Made by a program: the position numbers and the translations under genes. A stretch of 63,889 bases of DNA from Gilliamella sp. Pas-s25 (GTDB taxonomy: Bacteria; Pseudomonadota; Gammaproteobacteria; Enterobacterales; Orbaceae): positions 1 to 63,889 of the forward strand of contig NZ_WTEV01000015.1 of assembly GCF_009795885.1 (NCBI RefSeq). Reading direction: 5' to 3'. Positions 30,464-40,268 of this stretch are shown piece after piece; position 1 is the stretch's first letter, and each line of letters begins with the position of its first letter. Under the pieces are notes generated by a model. That model was not told where the DNA came from. It saw nothing but the letters and a program-made list of their open reading frames with translations, and did no database searches.

Positions 30464-32242
30464 TTAATAAATAATCATTTGGCCATCAACTTGGCGATCT
30501 GGTTTTACATTCATCGTTCTAAGAACGCCGCCCATAATTCGGCTAAAAACAGGAGCAGAAACCGAACCACCATAATATTGACCTGCTTTTGGATTATCAA
30601 TCACAACTACAAGGGAATATTTTGGCTCTGTTGCAGGCGCGATACCTGCGGTATACGCTAAATATTGATTAACATATCGCCCACCCGATAATTTTTTTGC
30701 TGTTCCTGTTTTAACACCAACACTGTAACCAGGAACCGATGCTTTGGTTCCTCCACCAGTAACAGCTACCGCTTCCATTAATTGAACTACTGTTTTAGCC
30801 TCTTTTTCAGCAACTACACGTTGACCTTTTACCGGTTTTGTGACTTTTAAAATTGATACAGGTCGATAAATTCCATAACTACCAATGGTCGCATAAGCTC
30901 TTGCTAGCTGTAACGGTGTAACACTTAACCCATACCCAAATGCAAATGTCGCTCGTTCAATATCAGCCCATTTTCTGGTTCTATCAGCTGCAATTGAGCC
31001 ACTAACCTCACCACCTAAACCTAACCCCGTTGGTTGACCAAGTCCAAAGCGGCTATAGAACTCTACAAGATCGCCCTGTTGCATTTGTAAAGCTAATTTA
31101 CTTACGCCAACATTACTTGATTTTTCCAAGATACCAGCTAAATTGAGCGCTTTTTGATATGACACGTCCTTAATTTCATAGCGATTAACATAAAATGGTC
31201 TAGTGTCAATAATAGTATTTAAATTAGCTATTTTCTTTTCTAAAGCGGCCATTACCACTAAAGGTTTAACCGTAGAACCAGGCTCAAACGCATCAGTGAC
31301 AGCTCTATTTCTCAATAAATTATAATCAATTGATGAACGATTATTAGGATTATAAGATGGACTTGTTGCCATTGCTAAAATCTCACCGGTATGTACATCA
31401 ATCAATACCGCTGTTCCACTGTCTGCTTTATTAAATTTAACAGCTTGACTAAGTTCACTATACACCAATGATTGTAGACGTTCATCGATACTTAGCGTTA
31501 AGTCTGATGCCGTTTCACTTTCTGTACGTTCCAATTCTTCAATAACACGACCTACTCGGTCACGTCGCACTATTCTCTGCCCTGATTCACCAATTAACCA
31601 TTTATTAAAGCTTTTTTCGATACCCTCAGAACCTTTTTCAGTACCATTTTCATCAATATCTGTTAAACCAATTAATTGAGCTATATTTTCTGCTGCTGGG
31701 TAATAACGTTTAGATGTTTTCGCAAACGATATTCCTGGTAGCTTTAGTTTTTTTAAATAGTTAGATATTGTTGGCGTTACTTGCTTAGACAAATAAACAA
31801 ATCGCATTGATGGATTACCCAATTTTTGCGCTAATGTCGACATTGGGATATTTAACGTTTTAGCTAACCCTTGCCACCTAATATCATCTGCTTTAACGCC
31901 CCCCTTTTTTATAACAATTTTAGGATCTGCCCAAACATCAAACATTGGTACACTGACCGCTAATGCACGACCGTTACGATCGGTGATCATAGCTCTTGGC
32001 GCATCCATTTCTTGATGACGAAGCGAACGTTTATTACCTTCTGCAATAAGTTTATCGGGTTCAATAATTTGCAACAATGCCATTCGGACAATAAGACAAA
32101 TAATCGCAAAAATAATAAAACCATATACAATATAAAAACGATTAGAAGTAAAATATTGCTTTTTACTATTCAACTTATTGGCTTTATTTGTTTTCGTCGT
32201 CTTTTTTACTTTGTTTTTTTTATTTTTAGTGACGGATTTCAT
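30464..32242 (-). CDS. ftsI: Septal peptidoglycan transpeptidase FtsI (PBP3)
   Basis: Inner-membrane class B penicillin-binding protein that cross-links septal peptidoglycan. The 592 residues have a very lysine-rich cytoplasmic tail (about 1-30), one membrane segment (about 34-54), a dimerisation domain, and the transpeptidase motifs SxxK (PGSTVKPL), SxN (KSSNVGVSK) and KTG (VGVKTGTAKK). The ATG overlaps the ftsL stop. The basic tail is more extreme than in E. coli. Confidence 0.98.
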   Translation of the reverse strand: MKSVTKNKKNKVKKTTKTNKANKLNSKKQYFTSNRFYIVYGFIIFAIICLIVRMALLQIIEPDKLIAEGNKRSLRHQEMDAPRAMITDRNGRALAVSVPMFDVWADPKIVIKKGGVKADDIRWQGLAKTLNIPMSTLAQKLGNPSMRFVYLSKQVTPTISNYLKKLKLPGISFAKTSKRYYPAAENIAQLIGLTDIDENGTEKGSEGIEKSFNKWLIGESGQRIVRRDRVGRVIEELERTESETASDLTLSIDERLQSLVYSELSQAVKFNKADSGTAVLIDVHTGEILAMATSPSYNPNNRSSIDYNLLRNRAVTDAFEPGSTVKPLVVMAALEKKIANLNTIIDTRPFYVNRYEIKDVSYQKALNLAGILEKSSNVGVSKLALQMQQGDLVEFYSRFGLGQPTGLGLGGEVSGSIAADRTRKWADIERATFAFGYGLSVTPLQLARAYATIGSYGIYRPVSILKVTKPVKGQRVVAEKEAKTVVQLMEAVAVTGGGTKASVPGYSVGVKTGTAKKLSGGRYVNQYLAYTAGIAPATEPKYSLVVVIDNPKAGQYYGGSVSAPVFSRIMGGVLRTMNVKPDRQVDGQMIIY

Positions 32243-32625
32243 TATTTACTCTTTATCACAATAACTGTTTCATTTAGCGGCGTCACATAAGACATACCTA
32301 ATTGATTCTTTGCTCTTTCTTCTACTCGCTTGGGATCTGCAAGTACATTTTCCTCAATAACTAAATTTCGCCATTCGCTTTCTAATACATCTTGTTCCAA
32401 TAAAAGTTGCTCGCGTTCAAATAGTTGCTTACGAACCTGTTGCGTTGTTATTAATACAGCACCAGCAGAAATAATAATCATTACAAGTAATATCAATGAA
32501 ATTTTTTGATGACCAAATAAATCACCAATAATTAAACCAAATAAACTCCTACTTGGCCTTCTTTGAATATCTTTATCAAAGTCAATTTTATTTGGAAAAG
32601 TCTCATTGTATTGGTTGCTATTCAT
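32242..32625 (-). CDS. ftsL: Cell division protein FtsL
   Basis: Small bitopic divisome protein that with FtsB and FtsQ activates FtsWI. The 127 residues have a cytoplasmic part, a membrane segment near 43-61 ([18 protein letters not shown]) and a periplasmic coiled coil ([20 protein letters not shown] is its core). Sequence is poorly conserved in the family, so the call leans on size, topology and position between rsmH and ftsI. It overlaps both neighbours. Confidence 0.95.
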   Translation of the reverse strand: MNSNQYNETFPNKIDFDKDIQRRPSRSLFGLIIGDLFGHQKISLILLVMIIISAGAVLITTQQVRKQLFEREQLLLEQDVLESEWRNLVIEENVLADPKRVEERAKNQLGMSYVTPLNETVIVIKSK

Positions 32626-33553
32626 CTTTCCTTTCTGCTACCCTTAATAGTGCGCTGCGAGAACGCGGGTTATTATTAATTTCAATAGTATTTGGCTTAA
32701 TTTTGCCAAGAGATCTTAATTTAGCACCACCATATTGTTTAATTTGTTGTTCTGTTAGTGGTAATCGAGCAGGTAAATCTGGACCTTTACTCTGTTTATT
32801 AATAAATTGCTTTACAATTCTATCTTCTAAAGAATGAAAGCTAATCACTGCTAATCTTCCTTGATTAGCAAGCAAGGATAAACTACTATTTAATGCTTGC
32901 TCAACTTCTTCCAATTCGCTATTAATATAAATACGAATAGCCTGAAAACTACGTGTAGCTGGATGCTTATTTTTATCTTTTCTTGGTGTTGCTTTTTCAA
33001 TTAAATTAGCCAACTCCAAAGTACGGCTGATCGGTGAAACTTTATTTTGCTCCACAATCGCTCGAGCAATACGCTTGGCAAATTTCTCTTCACCAAATGT
33101 CTTTAACACCCACGCGATATCGTCTTCATCACTGCTGAGTAACCATTCACTTGCTGTTAAACCTTTATGGTTATTCATACGCATATCAAGTGGTCCATCA
33201 CGCATAAAAGAAAATCCCCTTTCGGGGTCATCAAGTTGTGGTGATGAAACACCAAGATCTAACAAGATGCCATCAATCTTACCCATTAGTTCAAGTTTAT
33301 CAATATATTGGTACATATTTGAAAACTCACCACGAATAAAAGTAAATCGAGGATCTGTTATCTGTAAAGCAACTTGCTCAGCACGCTCATCACGATCAAT
33401 TGCAATCAACCGACCTTGTGCACCAAGTTGTTCAAGTATTAAACGAGAATGACCGCCTCGCCCAAAAGTACCATCAACATAAATGCCATCTTTTTTTATA
33501 TTTAATGCGTTTACAGCTTCGTTTAATAAAACCGTTGTATGTTGATAATCCAT
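32618..33553 (-). CDS. rsmH: 16S rRNA (cytosine-1402-N4)-methyltransferase
   Basis: Methylates N4 of C1402 in the ribosomal P site using SAM. The 311 residues contain the SAM-binding [11 protein letters not shown] near residue 28, the [22 protein letters not shown] block and the C-terminal [12 protein letters not shown]. The ATG at 33551-33553 is preferred to a TTG one codon upstream. It is the second gene of the dcw cluster, 15 bp from mraZ. Confidence 0.97.
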   Translation of the reverse strand: MDYQHTTVLLNEAVNALNIKKDGIYVDGTFGRGGHSRLILEQLGAQGRLIAIDRDERAEQVALQITDPRFTFIRGEFSNMYQYIDKLELMGKIDGILLDLGVSSPQLDDPERGFSFMRDGPLDMRMNNHKGLTASEWLLSSDEDDIAWVLKTFGEEKFAKRIARAIVEQNKVSPISRTLELANLIEKATPRKDKNKHPATRSFQAIRIYINSELEEVEQALNSSLSLLANQGRLAVISFHSLEDRIVKQFINKQSKGPDLPARLPLTEQQIKQYGGAKLRSLGKIKPNTIEINNNPRSRSALLRVAERKDE

Positions 33554-33568
33554 CAATTTTTACTCTTA

Positions 33569-34015
33569 TTAAATAGTTAAACTTTTCAAATTATCTGATA
33601 AGTTTTCAATATCGGTTGGTAATGCAGCAATATCATCGTTAATTTGTTGATACCAAATCGCTTCATCCCAAATTTCAAATTTATTAGATTGACCAACAAA
33701 CATTGTATTTTTTTCTAGTTTTGCATAAGTACGTAACGTAGGTGGCAATAAAATTCGACCTGAATTGTCCATCAAACACTCAGTTGCATAACCCAACAAC
33801 AATCGCTTAATTCTACGTTCAGCTTCAACAATTGTTGATAATGTCGCAAGTTGTTGTTCGATGCATTTCCATTCAGACAAAGAATAAAGTGTCAAACAAG
33901 AATGGTATAAACCAATTGTGCAAACCATACCTTCAGATAAAGATTCACGGTAACGAGTAGGAATTGCTAACCGTCCTTTATTATCTAAATTGATTGAAAT
34001 TGCACCACTAAACAT
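33569..34015 (-). CDS. mraZ: Transcriptional regulator MraZ
   Basis: Ring-shaped DNA-binding protein of the AbrB-like fold that represses its own dcw operon in E. coli. The 148 residues contain two MraZ repeats, each with the DxxGR signature: NLDNKGRLAIPTRYR near the start and MDNSGRILLPPTLR near residue 82. A matching operator of three TGG repeats lies about 80 bases upstream. Confidence 0.97.
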   Translation of the reverse strand: MFSGAISINLDNKGRLAIPTRYRESLSEGMVCTIGLYHSCLTLYSLSEWKCIEQQLATLSTIVEAERRIKRLLLGYATECLMDNSGRILLPPTLRTYAKLEKNTMFVGQSNKFEIWDEAIWYQQINDDIAALPTDIENLSDNLKSLTI

Positions 34016-34091
34016 AAAATTACCATTATTTATAAATTTCTTGTTAATTTTTATTTAATATAAATCATAATGTTAATTAAATAATCTATTT

Positions 34092-34118
34092 TTACCACTA
34101 ACCCCCACTTTTTACCAC
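34092..34118 (-). promoter_or_regulatory. MraZ operator: three TGG repeats spaced 10 bp
   Basis: On the minus strand TGGTAA, TGGGGG and TGGTAA recur with TGG at exactly 10-bp steps (plus-strand CCA at 34095, 34105 and 34115). MraZ of E. coli and mycoplasmas binds such direct repeats (TGGGA/TN with 10-bp pitch). A fourth degenerate step (TGA) lies just upstream. This predicts autorepression of the dcw operon. Confidence 0.75.
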
Positions 34119-34615
34119 AAATTCTCACAAAATAATAGGTCGTTGGTTAATTATTTATAAAAGATTGGCTTTCTTCCTCAAAATGAACAAAGCCAACGGT
34201 AAATCACGCTTTCTGCTTTCCTATTCTTTTATGGGCTGGCAGATTGAGTGAATTTTCATTTATATAAGGATTACTCCCTATTTTATTGGTGCAAAAATAG
34301 ATTAATTTTTGTAAAAAATATTCAGGAGTCTATACCGTTTCAGAATAAAATTATTTTAAATTTAATAAGTTAAATTTTTTATCGATAAAGCCTAACGTTG
34401 CTTAAATCGCTTGTTTAATAAAGGCGTTAAGGCGCTATCACTTACTGGTTTAACTAACTGAAATTATTCATATTAAACAAAGGCATTGATTAAAAAAGTT
34501 AAATTTTGCGTTAAAATCGTTTATATTCTGTTTGCATTATCATTATGCTGAAAATAGTCAGAATAAAACAACGATATGACGATAAGTCAATAAAATAATC
34601 AAAGATAACATTGCA
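34119..34615. other. Intergenic stretch with an inverted repeat copy
   Basis: About 500 AT-rich bases between the mraZ operator and a small plus-strand gene. It contains the 36-bp dispersed-repeat fragment at 34305-34340. No other gene or RNA is recognisable. Confidence 0.45.
34305..34340. repeat. Dispersed repeat fragment, inverted copy
   Basis: Reverse complement of the core of the 12.3 and 12.5 kb repeats (AAACGGTATAG followed by CCTGAATATTTTTTAC), with one mismatch in 36 bases. Similarity stops sharply on both sides. Confidence 0.75.
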
Positions 34616-34915
34616 ATGAAGGGTTACTTTATTTCGGAATGCCTATGCTGGCAACCTCGTTGGCCAAAAGTGATCAGGCAAGCGGGTAAACCCGGTAAAC
34701 CCCGACCAAAAGAAACCACCCTATCAGATTACCCAGCCGAGGTACAAAAGGCGATTTTAGATAGTAGCCAAGAGTGGGGCGTGATTGATGACGAAACGGG
34801 TGAGCTTATCGACTATGGTCAATTTAAAAGACCCAAGAAAAAAGCCAGCCGAAAAAGAAAAACAAAAACAGCAAAACAAGCAGAAAAGTCCATAAAAGAG
34901 AATGCAGAGGATTAA
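34616..34915 (+). CDS. Hypothetical protein with a basic tail
   Basis: A 99-residue protein that I cannot assign. The N-terminal 30 residues are Cys/Trp-containing and basic, the middle (SDYPAEVQKAILDSSQEWGV) is a plausible helical domain, DDETGELIDYGQF follows, and the last 30 residues are Lys/Arg-rich. The DNA is visibly richer in GC than its surroundings. The ribosome-binding site is weak and the true N-terminus may be lost, so it could be the 3' part of an imported or decayed gene. A stem-loop follows it. Confidence 0.45.
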   Translation: MKGYFISECLCWQPRWPKVIRQAGKPGKPRPKETTLSDYPAEVQKAILDSSQEWGVIDDETGELIDYGQFKRPKKKASRKRKTKTAKQAEKSIKENAED

Positions 34916-34926
34916 TTGGTAAGGTC

Positions 34927-34950
34927 AAAGCACTGCTGAGCCAGTGCTTT
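34927..34950. terminator. Stem-loop between convergent genes
   Basis: AAAGCACTG and CAGTGCTTT (34927-34935 and 34942-34950) pair perfectly with a 6-base loop, between the small plus-strand gene and the end of pgl. Confidence 0.5.
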
Positions 34951-35015
34951 GGAAACAAAATTTATTATAAAAATTCATTGCCGACGCAAGTTCGGCAAAC
35001 AAAACAGTAGAAAAG

Positions 35016-35714
35016 CTAAGATGCAGTCCAAAACCCGGTGACATTCACTTTGTCCTGCTGCAAAACAGCTCGAATAGGCATTTGATTAACATTATGATCT
35101 TTTTCGGCTTGTTCTAATACATGCATTTTACTTTCACCAACTAAATGTAGATAGATATTTTTACTATTTAAAATAGTAGGTAACGTTAAAGTAATACGAT
35201 CTAGTGGTGCTGTTAATGGTGTCATTCCGACAACTTTTCGACCTGATTTCATATCTAAACCGGCCGCTAAATTAGCTGCACCTGGGAATAATGAAGCTGT
35301 ATGTCCATCTTCGCCCATACCTAAAACAATTACATCAAATGGCATCGGAATTTTATCTAACATCCTGTCAGTCATTTCAGCGCCATCAAATGGATTATCA
35401 TAACTGTTTTTTAAACCGACAAAATTAGCCAATTTTGCATTGTTTTGTAATAAATGCGTCATCACTAACTTTTCGTTACTGGCATCATCATTATCATCAA
35501 CCCATCTATCATCAACTAACGTAATAAAAACTCGGCTCCATTCTATATTTTGTTGACTTAGTGAAACAAATAATGGAATAGGTGTTTTACCTCCCGAAAC
35601 CGCAATAGAAGCATGTCCTTTTTGTACAATGGCCTGTTTTAATTCATTGACAATATGTGAGGTTAAATCTTCGATCAATAACTGACTATTTTGATATTTA
35701 TTTAACGTAAACAT
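35016..35714 (-). CDS. pgl: 6-phosphogluconolactonase
   Basis: Hydrolyses 6-phosphogluconolactone, the second step of the oxidative pentose phosphate pathway. The 232 residues (DevB type, not the beta-propeller YbhE type of E. coli) show the family motifs ISVSGGKTP-like (AVSGGKTPIPLF), VDDRWVDDNDDASNEK and VLGMGEDGHTASLFPG. I chose the ATG at 35714, preceded by AAAGGAAAAG, over an earlier in-frame start that lies inside zwf. It follows zwf after 13 bp, making a two-gene operon. Confidence 0.96.
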   Translation of the reverse strand: MFTLNKYQNSQLLIEDLTSHIVNELKQAIVQKGHASIAVSGGKTPIPLFVSLSQQNIEWSRVFITLVDDRWVDDNDDASNEKLVMTHLLQNNAKLANFVGLKNSYDNPFDGAEMTDRMLDKIPMPFDVIVLGMGEDGHTASLFPGAANLAAGLDMKSGRKVVGMTPLTAPLDRITLTLPTILNSKNIYLHLVGESKMHVLEQAEKDHNVNQMPIRAVLQQDKVNVTGFWTAS

Positions 35715-35727
35715 AGTTACTTTTCCT

Positions 35728-37188
35728 TTATTCAAATTCGTGCCATGAATGCCCATCTTTAGTGATTAAGGCAACCGATGCGACGGGTCCCCAAGTGCCC
35801 GCTTGATACGTTTTTGGTGGTTCATTTTCTGTTTCCCATGCACTAATAATTGAATCAACCCATTTCCATGCTGCTTCAACTTCATCACGATGAACAAATA
35901 ACGCTTGGCGCCCTCGCATAACTTCAAGTAATAAACGCTCATAAGCATCAGCGCTTTGTTGGTGAAAAGTTTCGCTGAAACTTAAATCAAGTTTTGTGGT
36001 TTGCAGATTGTGAGTGCTATCTAACCCAGGTACTTTGTTTAGAATTTCAATATCCATTCCTTCATCAGGTTGTAAACGAATCGTCAATTTATTTTGTGGT
36101 AATTGTGGATAAAATTCACTAAATAGATTAAGTGGTAATGGTTTAAAATAAACAACAACTTCAGAACATTTGCTCGGTAAACGCTTACCTGTACGTAAAT
36201 AAAATGGAACGCCCGCCCAACGCCAGTTATCAATATCAACTCGAATGGCAACAAATGTTTCGGTATTGCTTTTTTGATTTGCGCCGTCTTCTTCTAAATA
36301 GCCCGGTACATTAACACCATTAACAAATCCTGCTGTATATTGTCCACGAACTACTTTTTCGCGTATATTGGTTTTATCAATTGGTCTAAGGGCATTTAGT
36401 ACCGCTATCTTTTCACTACGTAAACTATCATCTTCAAGGTTAGCAGGTGGTGACATTGCAATCATGGTTAATATTTGTAATAAATGATTTTGCACCATAT
36501 CACGCATTTGACCAGCTTTATCAAAATACCCCCAACGTCCTTCAATGCCAACTTGTTCTGCCACCGTAATTTCGACATGATCAATAGAATTACGATCCCA
36601 AAATGACGCAAACACTGTATTAGCAAAACGTAAGGCCAAGAGATTTAGTACTGATTCTTTCCCTAAGTAATGATCAATACGATAGACTTGCGATTCGCTA
36701 AAGAATTTAGCCACCGAATCATTGATTTCGCGAGATGATTGCAAATCAGTTCCAAGCGGCTTTTCCATCACAATACGATTTTGTGATTGATTTAATCCAG
36801 CAGCAGCTAAACCTTGGCAAATCGTCCCAAAAGTACCTGGGTGCATTGCAAAATAGAAAATAGCGGGATGACCTGAATCAAGTTTATTTTTCAATCGTTC
36901 AAAACCAGCGCTATCATTAACATCTAGTTTATGAAAATCCAATCGTTGACTAAATCGTTGCCAAATACTATCGTCTAACGGCTCCGGCATAAATGAAATG
37001 AGTGCATCTTTTGCAACTTCACAATAAGCAGCATGATCCCAATCAGCGCGTCCTACGCCTAAAATCTTAGTTTGTTCAGGTAGTTTTCCATATTTTTCTA
37101 GTTGATATAAAGACGGTAGTAATTTACGTCTTGTCAAATCCCCTTTAGCACCAAAAATAACTAAATCGCAAGCTGGGATATCAGACAT
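35728..37188 (-). CDS. zwf: Glucose-6-phosphate 1-dehydrogenase
   Basis: NADP-dependent first enzyme of the oxidative pentose phosphate pathway. The 486 residues have the nucleotide-binding GAKGDLTRRKLLPSLY near the start and the active-site RIDHYLGKE around residue 175. Co-transcribed with pgl. Together with the YeaD-type epimerase nearby it handles glucose-6-phosphate entry and NADPH supply. Confidence 0.98.
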   Translation of the reverse strand: MSDIPACDLVIFGAKGDLTRRKLLPSLYQLEKYGKLPEQTKILGVGRADWDHAAYCEVAKDALISFMPEPLDDSIWQRFSQRLDFHKLDVNDSAGFERLKNKLDSGHPAIFYFAMHPGTFGTICQGLAAAGLNQSQNRIVMEKPLGTDLQSSREINDSVAKFFSESQVYRIDHYLGKESVLNLLALRFANTVFASFWDRNSIDHVEITVAEQVGIEGRWGYFDKAGQMRDMVQNHLLQILTMIAMSPPANLEDDSLRSEKIAVLNALRPIDKTNIREKVVRGQYTAGFVNGVNVPGYLEEDGANQKSNTETFVAIRVDIDNWRWAGVPFYLRTGKRLPSKCSEVVVYFKPLPLNLFSEFYPQLPQNKLTIRLQPDEGMDIEILNKVPGLDSTHNLQTTKLDLSFSETFHQQSADAYERLLLEVMRGRQALFVHRDEVEAAWKWVDSIISAWETENEPPKTYQAGTWGPVASVALITKDGHSWHEFE

Positions 37189-37292
37189 GGTTTTCTCCTA
37201 GGATGGTATAATGTAATTATTCTATTATGTTGGATGGTTAGTGTACAGGCTAAATCATAACAATAGGCATTAGCCTACATTTGCCCTAAAAC

Positions 37293-37323
37293 AAAAAGGT
37301 CACCACTGTGGTGACCTTTTTTT
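37293..37323. terminator. Bidirectional terminator downstream of rplY
   Basis: AAGGTCACC-ACTGT-GGTGACCTT is a perfect stem flanked by A runs on one side and T runs on the other, so it can work on either strand. It ends the rplY transcript before the zwf promoter region. Confidence 0.85.
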
Positions 37324-37358
37324 AAAACAAATAATTGGATAATATTCCAATATATAAA

Positions 37359-37643
37359 TTATACGCGTACAAAATCCATATGAACTAATTTTGGTTTAAA
37401 TGCATGGCGTTGTACTGCTTGTACTTTTACTTTAACTGCTTTGCCGTCAACCTCGATAGTTAACACTTCAGAATAAAATTCTGGTTTTTCTTGCATATTA
37501 AAGATTTGGTTGTGATCAAGCACAACAGAGATTGCAGGTTCAGTTCCACCATAAATAATGGCTGGGAATTGACCAGCGTGACGCAGGCGGCGGCTCGCAC
37601 CCTTACCATGCTCTTTTCTAACTTCAGCTTTAAATGTAAACAT
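37359..37643 (-). CDS. rplY: 50S ribosomal protein L25
   Basis: Short (94-residue) form of bL25, as in E. coli, which binds 5S rRNA. Visible family features are [15 protein letters not shown] at the start, PAIIYGG, and the C-terminal [18 protein letters not shown]. It is a single-gene unit with a strong terminator behind it. Confidence 0.97.
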   Translation of the reverse strand: MFTFKAEVRKEHGKGASRRLRHAGQFPAIIYGGTEPAISVVLDHNQIFNMQEKPEFYSEVLTIEVDGKAVKVKVQAVQRHAFKPKLVHMDFVRV

Positions 37644-37825
37644 ATTTATTTCTCTTAATGATTTAAAATAAAAGCCAATTACAGGCGACCCAGTAGTTGA
37701 CTATCAAACTAGCACTTTAAAAAGTGGTGTGGATTATAAAGTGTTATCCCTGTAAACGCAATCAATTAATCATATTACAAATTGAGTAAAACATTGATTG
37801 CGTATGTGGTATAAAATATGAACGA

Positions 37826-38698
37826 TTAGTTCACTTCTATAAGAAAACCATAAGTTGATTTCTTATTGGGAGATGATTTCAATGGTTTTGTAATACAACC
37901 AGCTTCAACACAAACCATTGATTTATATTCGTCATCACCAAAATCCGCCATTGCTTTAGCTTTATTTATCCATGGATTCCAAGTAACTACATCACTGACA
38001 TTAGTGTTGGTTAATCGAATTGTTCGGATACCATCAGTTATCGTTAGTTGTTTACTCGCATCAGTATAAATACGATCGACTTCTTGATTAAAAGTCAATT
38101 GACCTACTGTCACCGGTTTGTTTTCAACAGCAAGTCGTTCTTGATAAGTTTCACCTAAACCTTTGACAACAACATGGTCAATATTATCAATACCAAAATA
38201 AGTATGTAGCGCACTAGTTACATCAAAGTCAGCAAAACAGCTTAAAGTAACTTCACAAGTTTTACCTAAATGAAGATTTAATGACACAGTAAAAGGTTGG
38301 CGACAATAAGGTTCTGTCTGCTGATTATTCGTGAGTGACAAAATGAGATCAACACCATTGTCATCCTCTTTACAAGAATCTAATTGCCATTCAACAATAC
38401 GCGCAAAACCATGAGAAGGATTTCCTAACTGACCAAACCATGGCCAGCAAACAGGTACTCCACCTCGAATAGCCACCCCTTGTTTAAAATTTGTTTTGTC
38501 GCTTAGCCAAACAACGGGGGTTTGTTCAGTAGCAGGCTGCCAAAATAACAAATGAGCACCTTGTAATGTAACCGCTGCCTTGCAAGTTTTATGGTTAATA
38601 ACCACAATAGGGAGTTCACCATAAGTCGATTGCTTAACCGATGAGCTTAGTGATACGCCTGATAAGCTACTATCTAAAATTGCTTTATACATACTCAT
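37826..38698 (-). CDS. yeaD: D-hexose-6-phosphate mutarotase (YeaD type)
   Basis: Aldose 1-epimerase-fold enzyme that interconverts the alpha and beta anomers of glucose-6-phosphate. The 290 residues contain the family blocks GAHLLFWQP, RGGVPVCWPWFG, and the catalytic HGFAR (His) with the late Glu in VCVEAG. The first ATG has GGAG five bases upstream; a second ATG two codons on is also possible. Confidence 0.93.
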   Translation of the reverse strand: MSMYKAILDSSLSGVSLSSSVKQSTYGELPIVVINHKTCKAAVTLQGAHLLFWQPATEQTPVVWLSDKTNFKQGVAIRGGVPVCWPWFGQLGNPSHGFARIVEWQLDSCKEDDNGVDLILSLTNNQQTEPYCRQPFTVSLNLHLGKTCEVTLSCFADFDVTSALHTYFGIDNIDHVVVKGLGETYQERLAVENKPVTVGQLTFNQEVDRIYTDASKQLTITDGIRTIRLTNTNVSDVVTWNPWINKAKAMADFGDDEYKSMVCVEAGCITKPLKSSPNKKSTYGFLIEVN

Positions 38699-38895
38699 AC
38701 TTACTCCTAAATAATAAATTTAATCAACCATTAATATCAAAATTTATCGATGATTGTACGCTTTTTAACTTAATAATGAAAACACTATAGATGCCAAAAG
38801 CTTTTTTTAATAAATTGGAGTAAAATAGCACGCTATAAAAAATAAGGTAACACACGGGTTATTTTTGTTAAAAAGTTTCAGGAAAGACTACGTTT

Positions 38896-40023
38896 ATGTA
38901 TAAAATCCCAATGAGTTTGTATATTCATATGCCATGGTGCGTACAAAAATGTCCTTATTGTGATTTTAATTCACATACCGTAAAAAAAACGCCAGATTAT
39001 GCAGCTTATATAGAGCATTTGATTAAAGATTTACAGCATGATGCTGTTTTTTGTTCAAACCGTTCAATTAATTCAATTTTTATTGGCGGAGGGACACCAA
39101 GCCTGTTTTCTGCTGAATTAATTGATAAATTATTATTGAATATAAATAAGATTATCCCCATAAATAAGAATGCAGAAATCACCATTGAAGCCAATCCTAA
39201 TTCTGTAGATATAGAAAGATTCAATGGCTATCAGCAAGCAGGTATAAATCGCATATCAATCGGTGTGCAAAGTTTTCAAGCCGATAAGCTGGTTAAATTA
39301 GGGCGGATACATGATCCCAAAGAAGCAATCACAGCAGGAAAACTAGCCCAAACATTAAATTTAAGAAGTTTTAATTTAGATTTAATGCATGGCTTGCCAA
39401 ATCAAAGTATTGATGATGCCATATATGACTTAGAACAAGCCATTGCTATCGCACCACCTCATTTGTCTTGGTATCAATTGACTATTGAACCCAATACACT
39501 ATTTGGATCAAAGCCTCCCGTTTTGCCAGATGACGATAAACTTTGGGAAATTTATCAACAAGGTCATCAATTATTAACAAAACATGGTTACCTGCAATAT
39601 GAAACCTCGGCTTATGCTAAAGAGGATTTACAATGCCAACATAATTTAAATTATTGGCGATTTGGAGACTATTTAGGCATTGGATGTGGTGCTCATGGTA
39701 AATTAACACAACCTGATGGCAAAGTTATTCGCACCATAAAGACACGTCATCCAAAAGGTTATTTAGAAGGACGTTATTTGGATAAATATTATACGGTACC
39801 AAAAGAAGATCTACCCTTTGAATTTTTTATGAATCGTTTTAGGCTTTTTGAACCAACACCTAAACACGAATTTGAACAACGGACTTATTTACCTTTACAA
39901 ATAGTAGAGAAACAAATAGCAACCGCCATTGAAAAAAATTATTTAATTGAAGAAAAACAAAACTGGCAAATAACCGATCATGGAAAGTTATTTTTGAATT
40001 CATTATTAGAGCTATTTTTATAG
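38896..40023 (+). CDS. hemW: Radical SAM protein HemW (heme chaperone)
   Basis: A radical SAM family protein related to coproporphyrinogen dehydrogenase HemN but acting as a heme chaperone. The 375 residues have the cluster motif CVQKCPYCDF (Cys-x3-Cys-x2-Cys), GGGTPSLF, EANPNSVD and GVQSFQ in order, and a C-terminal HemN-like domain. The CNF-type motif after the cluster is typical of HemW rather than true HemN. Its terminator is at 40204-40233. Confidence 0.93.
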   Translation: MYKIPMSLYIHMPWCVQKCPYCDFNSHTVKKTPDYAAYIEHLIKDLQHDAVFCSNRSINSIFIGGGTPSLFSAELIDKLLLNINKIIPINKNAEITIEANPNSVDIERFNGYQQAGINRISIGVQSFQADKLVKLGRIHDPKEAITAGKLAQTLNLRSFNLDLMHGLPNQSIDDAIYDLEQAIAIAPPHLSWYQLTIEPNTLFGSKPPVLPDDDKLWEIYQQGHQLLTKHGYLQYETSAYAKEDLQCQHNLNYWRFGDYLGIGCGAHGKLTQPDGKVIRTIKTRHPKGYLEGRYLDKYYTVPKEDLPFEFFMNRFRLFEPTPKHEFEQRTYLPLQIVEKQIATAIEKNYLIEEKQNWQITDHGKLFLNSLLELFL

Positions 40024-40203
40024 TTAATTAACTGATATATATTGAATTATTTAAAATAAACAATTCTTTACATTTATTTAACATGATAGATACGAACTAT
40101 TTAATCAATCATTCTGTTATCTTTACATACTTTTTTTTAAAAAAAGTGCATAATGTATCCCGACAATGCATTTATTTCATTGTTTTCCTATTCCTTATGT
40201 TTT

Positions 40204-40233
40204 CCCAATAACTTTGTTATTGGGATTTTTTTT
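40204..40233 (+). terminator. Terminator after hemW
   Basis: CCCAATAAC (40204-40212), a 3-base loop, GTTATTGGG (40216-40224), then A and eight Ts: a classical intrinsic terminator for plus-strand transcription. Confidence 0.9.
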
Positions 40234-40268
40234 GCCTATAAATTGAATAACCTTATTGCGTTAAATTA

